Source: JACOYH01 sp964469735
GTDB taxonomy: Bacteria > Patescibacteriota > Minisyncoccia > Minisyncoccales > MHMH01
Direction of reading: 5' to 3'
Assembly (NCBI GenBank): GCA_964469735.1
Contig: CAYXYS010000016.1
Location: forward strand, 1-12,110
DNA: 12,110 nt
Part shown: in pieces, positions 6,534 through 12,024 of the stretch
How the letters are laid out: every line of letters begins with the position of its first letter
Numbering within the stretch: position 1 is the first letter of the stretch
Position numbers and translations under genes: made by a program
The notes under the pieces: model-generated
The model's input: only the letters and a program-made list of their open reading frames with translations
What the model was told of the DNA's origin: nothing
Databases searched by the model: none

Positions 6534-6606
6534 TGGACCCGGCCGGATTCGAACCGGCGATCTCCGCAATGCGAATGCGGCGCTCTACCAGCTAAGCTAC
6601 GGGCCC
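6534..6606 (-). tRNA. tRNA-Ala (anticodon CGC)
   Basis: The cloverleaf is complete: acceptor GGGCCCG with CGGGTCC, D-stem GCTT/GAGC, anticodon stem CCGCA/TGCGG with loop TTCGCAT (anticodon CGC), a 5-base variable loop and T-arm GCCGG-TTCGAAT-CCGGC. The G3-U70 pair, the alanine identity element, is present. CCA is not encoded. Its first 10 bases overlap the end of the upstream CDS, whose TAG stop is U8-A9-G10 of this tRNA. Confidence 0.97.
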
Positions 6607-6905
6607 AGAATTTTCTTTATCCTCTCGGCCTCCCTTTCTACTATCTCTCCGTCATATTCTCCGCTATGGGCGACAGCGCCTTTGTAAATCGGCTTCTTTT
6701 GGTCCAAATGCAAATTCAGCAATGTTTCCCGTGAAACGTCTTTTTTTAAATAAATATGAAAGCGGGGATAGCCGGAAGCCGAAGCCCCTTCCACCGCCCT
6801 GGAGAATGCCATTTCTCCGGTTCTCTCATCCATTCTTTCGAACCGGTATCCGCATTTCCTCATTAGGTTTTGAATGTTTCCTTCCAGAAAAAGCTTGATC
6901 TTCAT
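6597..6905 (-). CDS. Small conserved-looking protein of unknown function
   Basis: The protein has 102 residues and no signal peptide or membrane segment. Likely conserved blocks are YPRFHIYLK at 46-54 and LNLHLDQKKPIYKG at 63-76, followed by AHSGEYDG at 79-86 and a C-terminal helix EREAERIKKIL. The His, Asp and Tyr residues in the second block could form a binding or active site, but no known family is recognised with confidence. The ATG is 4 bases after the preceding stop, without a ribosome-binding site, which suggests coupled translation. The stop codon lies inside tRNA-Ala, so the last two codons (Gly, Pro) and the stop are also tRNA sequence. A parS-like site overlaps codons 56-61 (DVSRET). 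Confidence 0.8.
   Translation of the reverse strand: MKIKLFLEGNIQNLMRKCGYRFERMDERTGEMAFSRAVEGASASGYPRFHIYLKKDVSRETLLNLHLDQKKPIYKGAVAHSGEYDGEIVEREAERIKKILGP
6723..6738. other. parS-like ParB-binding site 1
   Basis: TGTTTCCCGTGAAACG matches the parS consensus TGTTTCACGTGAAACA at 14 of 16 positions. The GTTTC/GAAAC arms are intact and the centre is CCGT instead of ACGT. It lies inside the coding region of the 102-residue protein, where parS sites in other bacteria also occur. Confidence 0.65.
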
Positions 6906-6909
6906 TTGG

Positions 6910-7386
6910 TTATTCGTTCCGACTTATCTTATTAAAAATCTCTCTCCTGGTCAATATTACTCTGAGAAGCTTTAACACCCGAGTAACAATAAACACTGCC
7001 AATACCTGCACAGTCAAAAGAGATGTTTCTCTTAATATAGTCAGCGGCTTTCCCGCCTCGGAGAAGCCGAAATAGTTATTGCTAAGGAAGTTAACGATAT
7101 AAAGAATGGTAGTTAGCCCGACCCAGACGTAAACAAAATATTCGCCCTGCCTTTCTACCTTCCTTTCTCCCAGCCACCTGACTATTTCTTTATGCAGGGA
7201 ATATATCACCAGCACTCCCAGGTAGAAAAGTTCTATCCTGGTGGGAGTGAAAGCGCCCCTGCTGAAAAATTCCGCCAGCTTCATTGCCATAACTACGCCT
7301 GTCACAGCAGCGCAAATAAAGAAAAGATTCTTGTTTATTCTGGTTTCAACAGACCTTAGTTTTTTTAATTGGCTGTTTCCTTTCAT
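6910..7386 (-). CDS. Four-helix integral membrane protein, function unknown
   Basis: The protein has 158 residues with hydrophobic segments at about 21-41, 51-67, 83-102 and 122-143. Loops and the C-terminus are basic (RRW-like segments, KLLRVILTRRE), consistent with both termini in the cytoplasm. No catalytic motif is recognised. The ATG follows the preceding stop after 2 bases and the next gene begins 4 bases after its own stop. It is therefore in the middle of a tight, probably translationally coupled unit with the fibronectin-like surface protein, for which it could act as membrane partner (inference). Confidence 0.78.
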   Translation of the reverse strand: MKGNSQLKKLRSVETRINKNLFFICAAVTGVVMAMKLAEFFSRGAFTPTRIELFYLGVLVIYSLHKEIVRWLGERKVERQGEYFVYVWVGLTTILYIVNFLSNNYFGFSEAGKPLTILRETSLLTVQVLAVFIVTRVLKLLRVILTRREIFNKISRNE

Positions 7387-7388
7387 AA

Positions 7389-8402
7389 TTATTGAGAAAC
7401 GCTAAAGTAAATCATAACGTCTCCGTCGTTTTGATTATTATCCTCGTCGCTGCAGCGCACGAAAAAGCTGTAATATTCCCCATCCTCCAATCCGCTTACA
7501 GTTGCAGTGTGGTATATTTTAGCCTCATCCCGATTAAAGCGACCGCTCATTGAATTGTAATCTGTTCCTTGCTCATCGTCGTAGCGGCAATAGGCAGGTT
7601 CATTGGTAGCCACGCTAATAAGGGCGCTCCTGGTCCCTGCCGAAAAAACGTCGCCTGTAGGGTAGGGATTAATCCTTTTAGGAGGGGTCTCATCCTTAGG
7701 CAAGCCGACCTCAAAGGATATTATAAAATCCTCCTGATTTTTATTTTTCTTTAAATCCTGACATCTAACGTAATAGGTATATTCCCGACCTTCGCTAAAC
7801 CCCGTAACCTCAGTAGAATGGTGCGTGGCTCCAGTATTGGAAAACAACTGCATTTTATCGTAGCTCATCCCCTTTGTACTGCTATAGCGGCAGACAGCCA
7901 CTTTATCAGTATCCAGGCTAATATCGGTTTTTTTAGTGTAATAGGGAATTTCTCCTGTAGGAGAGGCGTTAAAGCGTTTTGGGGGAGCTAGTTCAGGAGA
8001 TTCGGCCTCCTCGGTGTCAACGCCTATTTGTTCTTCATCGGTGCCGCCCCCTCCGAATAGCCTTTCAAAAAAGCTGTCCCCGCCGCTACTGCTTTCACTG
8101 CTATCGCTGCCTCCGAACAATTTATCCCAAAAACTTTCTTTTTCTCCGCTAGAACTTTCTTGGCCACCCTCTCCAAAAAGCCTATCGAAAAAGTTGGCTT
8201 CTTCAATTTCAGGCTGAGAATCGCCGGTTCCCAAGAGCCTGTCCCAGAAACTTCCTCCTTGAGAAGGCTCTTTTTGGACAGTCTCCTCTTCTACCGGAGT
8301 CACTTCTTCTATCTCTTCTTTATCCGAGCCACCGATAAACTGGAAATAAACAACTCCCCCTATAATAACTAAAAATATGATTATCCCTATTATTGCTTTC
8401 AT
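7389..8402 (-). CDS. Membrane-anchored surface protein with four amphipathic repeats and two fibronectin-like domains
   Basis: The protein has 337 residues. An N-terminal anchor (2-24) is followed by an acidic linker. Four 20-residue repeats then each begin with an aromatic amphipathic motif: SFWDRLLG (51-58), NFFDRLFG (70-77), SFWDKLFG (90-97) and SFFERLFG (110-117), separated by Gly/Ser/Glu spacers. Two related beta-sandwich domains follow at about 140-233 and 240-336. Each begins PPKR(F/I)N and contains a CRY...VRC cysteine pair (Cys171/214 and Cys272/317), probably disulfides outside the cell. This looks like a fibronectin-III-like surface protein common in Patescibacteria (inference). 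The ATG shares its A with the last base of the tRNA-Pro CCA end, and no ribosome-binding site is possible outside the tRNA. A TAG inside the tRNA blocks any longer start in this frame. Confidence 0.85.
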   Translation of the reverse strand: MKAIIGIIIFLVIIGGVVYFQFIGGSDKEEIEEVTPVEEETVQKEPSQGGSFWDRLLGTGDSQPEIEEANFFDRLFGEGGQESSSGEKESFWDKLFGGSDSSESSSGGDSFFERLFGGGGTDEEQIGVDTEEAESPELAPPKRFNASPTGEIPYYTKKTDISLDTDKVAVCRYSSTKGMSYDKMQLFSNTGATHHSTEVTGFSEGREYTYYVRCQDLKKNKNQEDFIISFEVGLPKDETPPKRINPYPTGDVFSAGTRSALISVATNEPAYCRYDDEQGTDYNSMSGRFNRDEAKIYHTATVSGLEDGEYYSFFVRCSDEDNNQNDGDVMIYFSVSQ

Positions 8403-8475
8403 GGTCGGGGCACCCAGATTCGGACTGGGACTAAATCCTCCCGAAGGACTCGTGCTGCCATTACACTATGCCCCG
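8402..8475 (-). tRNA. tRNA-Pro (anticodon CGG) with encoded CCA
   Basis: Acceptor CGGGGCA pairs with TGCCCCG, discriminator A73, then CCA is encoded. D-stem GTGT/GCAC, anticodon stem AGTCC/GGATT with loop TTCGGGA (anticodon CGG), a 4-base variable loop and T-stem CCCAG/CTGGG. The T-loop is TCCGAAT, with C in place of the almost universal U55. It is the only tRNA of the four here with an encoded CCA, and that CCA runs directly into the ATG of the next gene. It starts 18 bases after the cca stop. Confidence 0.9.
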
Positions 8476-8476
8476 A

Positions 8477-8492
8477 TGTTCCACGTGAAACT
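8477..8492. other. parS-like ParB-binding site 2
   Basis: TGTTCCACGTGAAACT matches TGTTTCACGTGAAACA at 14 of 16 positions, and 15 of 16 if position 5 is treated as variable (TGTTNCACGTGAAACA). It fills the short gap between the cca stop and tRNA-Pro, and is probably the best of the three sites. Confidence 0.72.
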
Positions 8493-8493
8493 T

Positions 8494-9948
8494 TTAAGTT
8501 ACCCAATATTTCTTTTTGGCCATTTCGTCTTTTTTCATCTCCAGCTTTTCTCTCTCTTTTCTGGCTTTATCGGCCATTGTTTGAATTGTGACATTGTCTA
8601 ATTTGCCCAATGTCACAATTTCTTTTGTTAACCATTCCTTTTTGTTTTTCTTCGGATCATTAAGAACGTACCCCAATAAGATATCTAAAATATGTCCTAT
8701 TTTAGGGCCAGGTTTTATTCCTAATTGCCGCATCACATCTTCCCCGTTCACTTTCAGCATTCTAACAGAGATCGGATCTCTGCTGACTTTCTCAATGACG
8801 TATTTCAAATGGCGAAGCTTGTAGGGTTCGGCCTTGGGAACTCCGGATCCTATCCTATCTGCCATCCTTACTTGTAAAAGCTCTTCCATATTTTCGGGAC
8901 CAACCTGCCTGACTAGCCTCCTCACAGAAGATTCAGTAACCTCGTCTACATTGTAATAGAATAAATGATATCTTACCAGCTTGGCAATCTTTTCAATGTC
9001 TTTTTTCGGGAACTTAAGGCGCTCCAGAAGACGGGCTGTCATTTTGGCCCCCACTACTTCATGATTGTAGAAAGTGGCATCGTCACCTTCGCCCTGTTTG
9101 ACTCTTGGCTTGGCTATATCATGTAAAAGAGCTGCCATCCTGACGTGCATGTTAAATCCTTGTTTGGCCGCGTATTCCAGGGACCTAAGAGAGTGCTCGT
9201 AGCAGCCATAAATATGGTGCTTGTTCTGGCTGACTCCGCACCCTTCCAGCAACTCTGGCATTATGTACTCCAAAAGGCCTAATTTCCTCAAAAGCTCTAT
9301 TCCCTCAGCAGCTCTTTCTGACATTATAATTTTAACCAGCTCGTCCCTTATTCTTTCCTTGGAAATAGCTTGCAGCCATGGGGCGTTCTTTTCAATTGCT
9401 GAAGCGGTTTCAGGCTCAATCTGCCAATCTTTTCCCAGGGTAGCGGCAAATCTTGCCGCCCTCATCATTCTTAAAGCGTCTTCTCCGAATCTTTTTTCAG
9501 GATCGCCAACCGTTTTGATAAGCTTGTCTTTTAAGTCTTTTTGGCCGGAAAACGGGTCTATTATTTCTCCATTATCAGAAACAGCCATAGCATTAACCGT
9601 AAAATCCCTTCTGGAAAGGTCTTCCTTTAAAGTTTTGGCAAACCTAACTTCGTCAGGATGCCTTTTATCCGAGTACTTGGCTTCCGACCTGTAGGTGGTT
9701 ACTTCTATTTCCTTTAAGCTGGGAATTTTGCTATCGGTTTGGACGGTCACTGTTAAAAACTTGTTTTCATAAAAGCTCTTTTTGAAAAGCTTCTCTATTT
9801 CTTCGGGCTTGGCGCTTGTGGTCACGTCCCAGTCTTTAGGTTCAATTCCCCTCAAAAGATCCCTGACGCAGCCGCCGACGATATAAGCTTCATAGCCTTC
9901 TTCGGTTAGTTTTTTCAAAACTGATTTTACTTCTTTGGGTATTACCAT
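8494..9948 (-). CDS. cca: CCA-adding enzyme / tRNA nucleotidyltransferase with HD domain
   Basis: This class II nucleotidyltransferase adds or repairs the 3' CCA of tRNAs using CTP and ATP. The protein is 484 residues from the ATG at 9948; a TTG at 9951 is an alternative start. The head shows VGGCVRDLLRG (25-35), the metal-binding Asp40 and Asp42 in DWDVTT, RRDFTVNAMA (114-123) and the template-region motif RMMRAARF (161-168). An HD domain follows (LLHDIAKP, His277-Asp278), as in many bacterial Cca proteins with phosphohydrolase activity. The C-terminus is a charged helix. Residue numbers count from the TTG. It leads the minus-strand unit containing two tRNAs, three of whose neighbours in the window lack an encoded CCA and need this enzyme. 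There is no ribosome-binding site, and the promoter suggests a leaderless message. Confidence 0.95.
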   Translation of the reverse strand: MVIPKEVKSVLKKLTEEGYEAYIVGGCVRDLLRGIEPKDWDVTTSAKPEEIEKLFKKSFYENKFLTVTVQTDSKIPSLKEIEVTTYRSEAKYSDKRHPDEVRFAKTLKEDLSRRDFTVNAMAVSDNGEIIDPFSGQKDLKDKLIKTVGDPEKRFGEDALRMMRAARFAATLGKDWQIEPETASAIEKNAPWLQAISKERIRDELVKIIMSERAAEGIELLRKLGLLEYIMPELLEGCGVSQNKHHIYGCYEHSLRSLEYAAKQGFNMHVRMAALLHDIAKPRVKQGEGDDATFYNHEVVGAKMTARLLERLKFPKKDIEKIAKLVRYHLFYYNVDEVTESSVRRLVRQVGPENMEELLQVRMADRIGSGVPKAEPYKLRHLKYVIEKVSRDPISVRMLKVNGEDVMRQLGIKPGPKIGHILDILLGYVLNDPKKNKKEWLTKEIVTLGKLDNVTIQTMADKARKEREKLEMKKDEMAKKKYWVT

Positions 9949-9956
9949 CAATTGGA

Positions 9957-9985
9957 ATTATATATTAAAAGTTGATTTTTTTCAA
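9957..9985 (-). promoter_or_regulatory. Promoter for cca, predicting a leaderless mRNA
   Basis: On the minus strand TTGAAA (9980-9985) and TATAAT (9957-9962) are 17 bases apart. The expected start is about 9950, between the TTG at 9951 and the ATG at 9948. The message would have essentially no leader. Confidence 0.75.
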
Positions 9986-9998
9986 TTTTTTAGTATTA

Positions 9999-10030
9999 TA
10001 TTAGTGAAGGAGTTTCCCTCTTCACTAATA
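9999..10030. repeat. Perfect 11-base inverted repeat upstream of cca
   Basis: TATTAGTGAAG (9999-10009) and CTTCACTAATA (10020-10030) surround a 10-base loop. Neither strand has a T-run after the stem, so it is not a standard terminator. It sits 13 bases upstream of the cca -35 box and may be an operator or RNA structure. Confidence 0.55.
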
Positions 10031-10050
10031 CATAATTGGTTCACTCGACT

Positions 10051-10074
10051 AAAGAGAAAACTCGTTTTCTCTTT
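10051..10074. repeat. Perfect 10-base inverted repeat upstream of tRNA-Arg
   Basis: AAAGAGAAAA (10051-10060) and TTTTCTCTTT (10065-10074) flank a CTCG loop. It is 25 bases before tRNA-Arg. On both strands the 3' arm is T-rich, so a weak bidirectional terminator is possible. Otherwise its role is unknown. Confidence 0.5.
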
Positions 10075-10099
10075 CGCCTCGTTGCCAATTATAATCTAC

Positions 10100-10171
10100 G
10101 CCCCCGTAGTGAAACGGATATCACATGGCGCTTCGGACGCCAGAGTCCGGGTTCGAATCCTGGCGGGGGCA
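10100..10171 (+). tRNA. tRNA-Arg (anticodon TCG)
   Basis: Acceptor GCCCCCG with CGGGGGC and discriminator A. D-stem GTGA/TCAC, anticodon stem TGGCG/CGCCA with loop CTTCGGA (anticodon TCG, reading CGA), a 4-base variable loop and T-arm CCGGG-TTCGAAT-CCTGG. CCA is not encoded. A TATAAT at 10090-10095 is only 5 bases upstream, too close for a standard promoter. A 14-position hairpin with two mismatches follows at about 10175-10212. Confidence 0.97.
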
Positions 10172-10341
10172 CATAGAAAATTTTAGGCGCTGGAAGGCCT
10201 GTAAATTTCTATTTGATTCTGCTGTGGTGAGAAGCTGGCCCCCTTAGGCCTCTCGCCTTGCGGCGAAGCAGGTCGGGTAACTCTTCGAATCCCCGCCTCG
10301 ACGAGCCAGTCGTCAGGCGAGGCGGGCTGGCGGGGGCACAT
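10160..10341 (+). repeat. tRNA-linked repeat, copy A, bounded by a 15-base direct repeat of the tRNA 3' end
   Basis: CTGGCGGGGGCACAT occurs at 10160-10174 (end of tRNA-Arg) and again at 10327-10341. Between them, 10217-10302 matches 12025-12110 downstream of tRNA-Lys at 79 of 86 positions. The unit begins near GCCCCC (10239) and ends in GGGGGCA, with a TTCGAATCC in the middle, so it has tRNA-like ends without a full cloverleaf. A GC-rich palindrome, CCCGCCTCG with CGAGGCGGG (about 10292-10326), sits inside. No convincing ORF is present. This covers most of the gap between tRNA-Arg and the next gene. Confidence 0.7.
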
Positions 10342-10354
10342 TTCACGTGAAACA
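10339..10354. other. parS-like ParB-binding site 3
   Basis: CATTTCACGTGAAACA matches TGTTTCACGTGAAACA at 14 of 16 positions and includes the perfect 12-base palindrome TTTCACGTGAAA. It is intergenic, directly after the tRNA-linked repeat and just upstream of the next promoter. Confidence 0.72.
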
Positions 10355-10371
10355 AATTCCGGCTCGCCGCC

Positions 10372-10400
10372 TTGACGGGCCTTTATTTTAAATGTATAAT
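10372..10400 (+). promoter_or_regulatory. Promoter for the Asp-box membrane protein
   Basis: TTGACG (10372-10377) and TATAAT (10395-10400) are 17 bases apart. The start near 10407 gives a leader of about 30 bases carrying a GGGAGGA ribosome-binding site (10424-10430), 8 bases before the ATG. Confidence 0.8.
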
Positions 10401-10437
10401 TTAGCATTGTTCATTAAAATATTGGGAGGATATTAAA

Positions 10438-11430
10438 ATGGTTAAAAGTTTATTGCCGAAACCGGTTGCAAGCGTTAAATACATTAATTTCGGAACAGTA
10501 GCGGTTAAATCCAAGCAGTCAGTTGTTATAACCGTCAAAAACTACGGGGGAGATTACCGAAATCTTAAGGTAAAGCCCGAACCCTGGTTTATTATAACCG
10601 AGGTCAGGCATCTTTCCTCAAAAAACGAGCTGACCTTAAAATTGGAAACTAATTGCCAGGAGGACGGAATTATTTACAACGGCTTTCTGATAATTTCCAT
10701 GGACAAGAAGAAAGCCAAGGTAAGGGTGAGGGTGAGAACCAAGAAAAAGAGGAGGGTTAAGCCTCCTCAGCCAGCTCTTCAGCCCCAACCGGTTAAAAAG
10801 GAAAATCCCTTAAAGCCGGTGGGATCAGCCGTTATATCGTGCCTTTCTGCCATAGCCTCAATATTTTCCAGAGCTTTTTCAGCCTTGAAAAGAATCAAAT
10901 GGAAAAAGGTCGGAAAATGGCTCGGGGGAACAGCAGCGGCTGGGCTCCTCGCAGCTGCCGTCTTCTTCATCGCTTTATCGGTGCCTCCGGGAGTTGAAAA
11001 GCCGATACAGGACAGAGAAACAATTGAACCTCTCCTGGAAAATCTAGATGCCTGGATAGAAGCAGTGATCGTGCCGAGCCTGACCGGAGCTCCAGATGAG
11101 TGGCACGAGCATTGGTACAACGACTACGCTCTGGATGGGGATGTCCTCTGGGTTATCGGAGGAGTTACCGTCACCCAGAAAAGCAATTCTTTTAGGTCGG
11201 TGAACTTCGTTTTCTACAGTCCGGACAAAGGTGAAACCTGGCAAGCCTCATGGAACACCGAAAAAAATGAAGCTGTACGATTCTTCGGGACAAAGCGCCT
11301 GGAATTCGGGAAAGACAAAGAAGTATTCGTCTTGCTGGAAGGCGCATTCGCTTCCCGCTGGATGCTCTTCACTTCAGACGAAGGAAAAACCTGGAAAATC
11401 CGTTCCCAATGGGAACCGGATAAAGTTTAA
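10438..11430 (+). CDS. Single-pass membrane protein: N-terminal beta-sandwich domain, C-terminal Asp-box motifs
   Basis: The protein has 330 residues, with a strong promoter and ribosome-binding site. Residues about 10-100 resemble an immunoglobulin-like ASH/MSP-type beta sandwich (INFGTVAVKSKQSVVITVKN, with a GFLIIS strand). A basic, Pro-rich linker (101-122, KKKRR) and a basic amphipathic stretch (145-160) precede one membrane helix at about 162-183. The positive-inside rule puts the N-terminal domain in the cytoplasm and the C-terminal part outside. That part carries two Asp-box (BNR) motifs, SPDKGETW (261-268) and SDEGKTW (313-319), as in beta-propeller hydrolases and assembly factors. 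Two boxes are too few for a complete propeller. No catalytic function can be assigned. It is monocistronic, with its own terminator. Confidence 0.82.
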   Translation: MVKSLLPKPVASVKYINFGTVAVKSKQSVVITVKNYGGDYRNLKVKPEPWFIITEVRHLSSKNELTLKLETNCQEDGIIYNGFLIISMDKKKAKVRVRVRTKKKRRVKPPQPALQPQPVKKENPLKPVGSAVISCLSAIASIFSRAFSALKRIKWKKVGKWLGGTAAAGLLAAAVFFIALSVPPGVEKPIQDRETIEPLLENLDAWIEAVIVPSLTGAPDEWHEHWYNDYALDGDVLWVIGGVTVTQKSNSFRSVNFVFYSPDKGETWQASWNTEKNEAVRFFGTKRLEFGKDKEVFVLLEGAFASRWMLFTSDEGKTWKIRSQWEPDKV

Positions 11431-11468
11431 AAAGGGCAGAAATCCACTCTGCCCTTTTCTTTTTTCTT
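11431..11468 (+). terminator. Rho-independent terminator
   Basis: AAAGGGCAGA (11431-11440) and TCTGCCCTTT (11448-11457) form a perfect 10-base stem with a 7-base loop and a T-rich tail, right after the stop codon of the Asp-box protein gene. Confidence 0.92.
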
Positions 11469-11473
11469 TTTTA

Positions 11474-11482
11474 TGCGATAAT
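11474..11482 (+). promoter_or_regulatory. Weak candidate extended -10 promoter for the pilin-like gene
   Basis: TGCGATAAT resembles an extended -10 element (TG-n-TATAAT with one change). No -35 box is visible because the upstream bases are the terminator tail. The start would be near 11489, 20 bases before the ATG. A promoter is expected here since a strong terminator separates this gene from the previous one. Confidence 0.35.
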
Positions 11483-11508
11483 GGAATTGTAACCAGCTAA
11501 AAATACAT

Positions 11509-11904
11509 ATGAAAAAAAGCTTAATTATCATTCTTCCCTTTTTATTACTAAGCTTCAGCGCGGTTCAGGCCGCCGGATTGGTACCCTGCGGGGGACACGG
11601 AGAGCCCTCCTGCACCTTCTGCCACTTTTTTGAGCTGATAAACAATATAGTCAGGTTTGTAATGTTTAATTTAGTGCCGGTGATCGCCGTATTAATGCTG
11701 GTATTTGGAGGAGTAATGTTCCTTTTTGCGGGAGCTAAGCCGGAAATGCTAATGAAAGCCAAGGGAATAATAACCTCAACGGTCGTGGGATTGGTAATAG
11801 TATTCGGGGCCTGGGTGATAGTTAATACAATATTGACAAAAACCGGAATTATTGATACACCCTCTATATTGGAATGGTACAATATAGATTGCCCCACGCG
11901 ATAA
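11509..11904 (+). CDS. VirB2/TrbC-like pilin or small secretion-associated membrane protein
   Basis: The protein has 131 residues. A Sec signal peptide (Lys-Lys start, hydrophobic core 5-16, AVQA-A cleavage region at about 18-22) is followed by LVPCGG and a CTFC pair (Cys27, 35, 38). Two hydrophobic helices follow at about 50-74 and 88-110. The second helix region shows GGVMFLFAGAKPEM, then AKGIITSTVVGLVIVFGAWVI. Small proteins of this design are frequent in Patescibacteria and resemble the major pilins of type IV secretion systems (family knowledge; no alignment could be run). The cysteines may form an extracellular disulfide. No Shine-Dalgarno sequence is seen. The stop is 5 bases before tRNA-Lys, so the two are probably co-transcribed. 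No other secretion genes are in the window. Confidence 0.8.
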   Translation: MKKSLIIILPFLLLSFSAVQAAGLVPCGGHGEPSCTFCHFFELINNIVRFVMFNLVPVIAVLMLVFGGVMFLFAGAKPEMLMKAKGIITSTVVGLVIVFGAWVIVNTILTKTGIIDTPSILEWYNIDCPTR

Positions 11905-11909
11905 TTTGC

Positions 11910-11982
11910 GCCCCCATAACTCAATTGGTAGAGTAGCGGACTCTTAATCCGTCTGTTCCAGGTTCGAGTCCTGGTGGGGGCA
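11910..11982 (+). tRNA. tRNA-Lys (anticodon CTT)
   Basis: Acceptor GCCCCCA with TGGGGGC and discriminator A. D-stem ACTC/GAGT, anticodon stem GCGGA/TCCGT with loop CTCTTAA (anticodon CTT), a 5-base variable loop and T-arm CCAGG-TTCGAGT-CCTGG. CCA is not encoded. An AATCTC-TTTA-GAGATT hairpin follows at 11995-12010. Confidence 0.97.
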
Positions 11983-12024
11983 CATAGATTTCGAAATCTC
12001 TTTAGAGATTGAGAAATTTATTGC

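Noticed and set aside
6372..6569. A 65-codon minus-strand open frame overlapping the small RNA and tRNA-Ala
   Set aside because: Its start lies in the tRNA and its body is the antisense of a structured RNA with its own promoter and terminator.
10090..10095. TATAAT just upstream of tRNA-Arg as its promoter
   Set aside because: Only 4 bases separate it from the tRNA, so transcription would start inside the gene, and no -35 box is present at the right distance.
10160..10341. Classical integrative element with attL/attR at tRNA-Arg
   Set aside because: The direct repeat is only 15 bases and the interval is under 200 bases with no integrase or cargo. A small repeat or tRNA-derived remnant is a better description.
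10183..10407. A 74-codon minus-strand open frame across the tRNA-linked repeat
   Set aside because: It is made of repeat and palindrome sequence, has no ribosome-binding site, and reads like the false ORFs often called over tRNA-like repeats.
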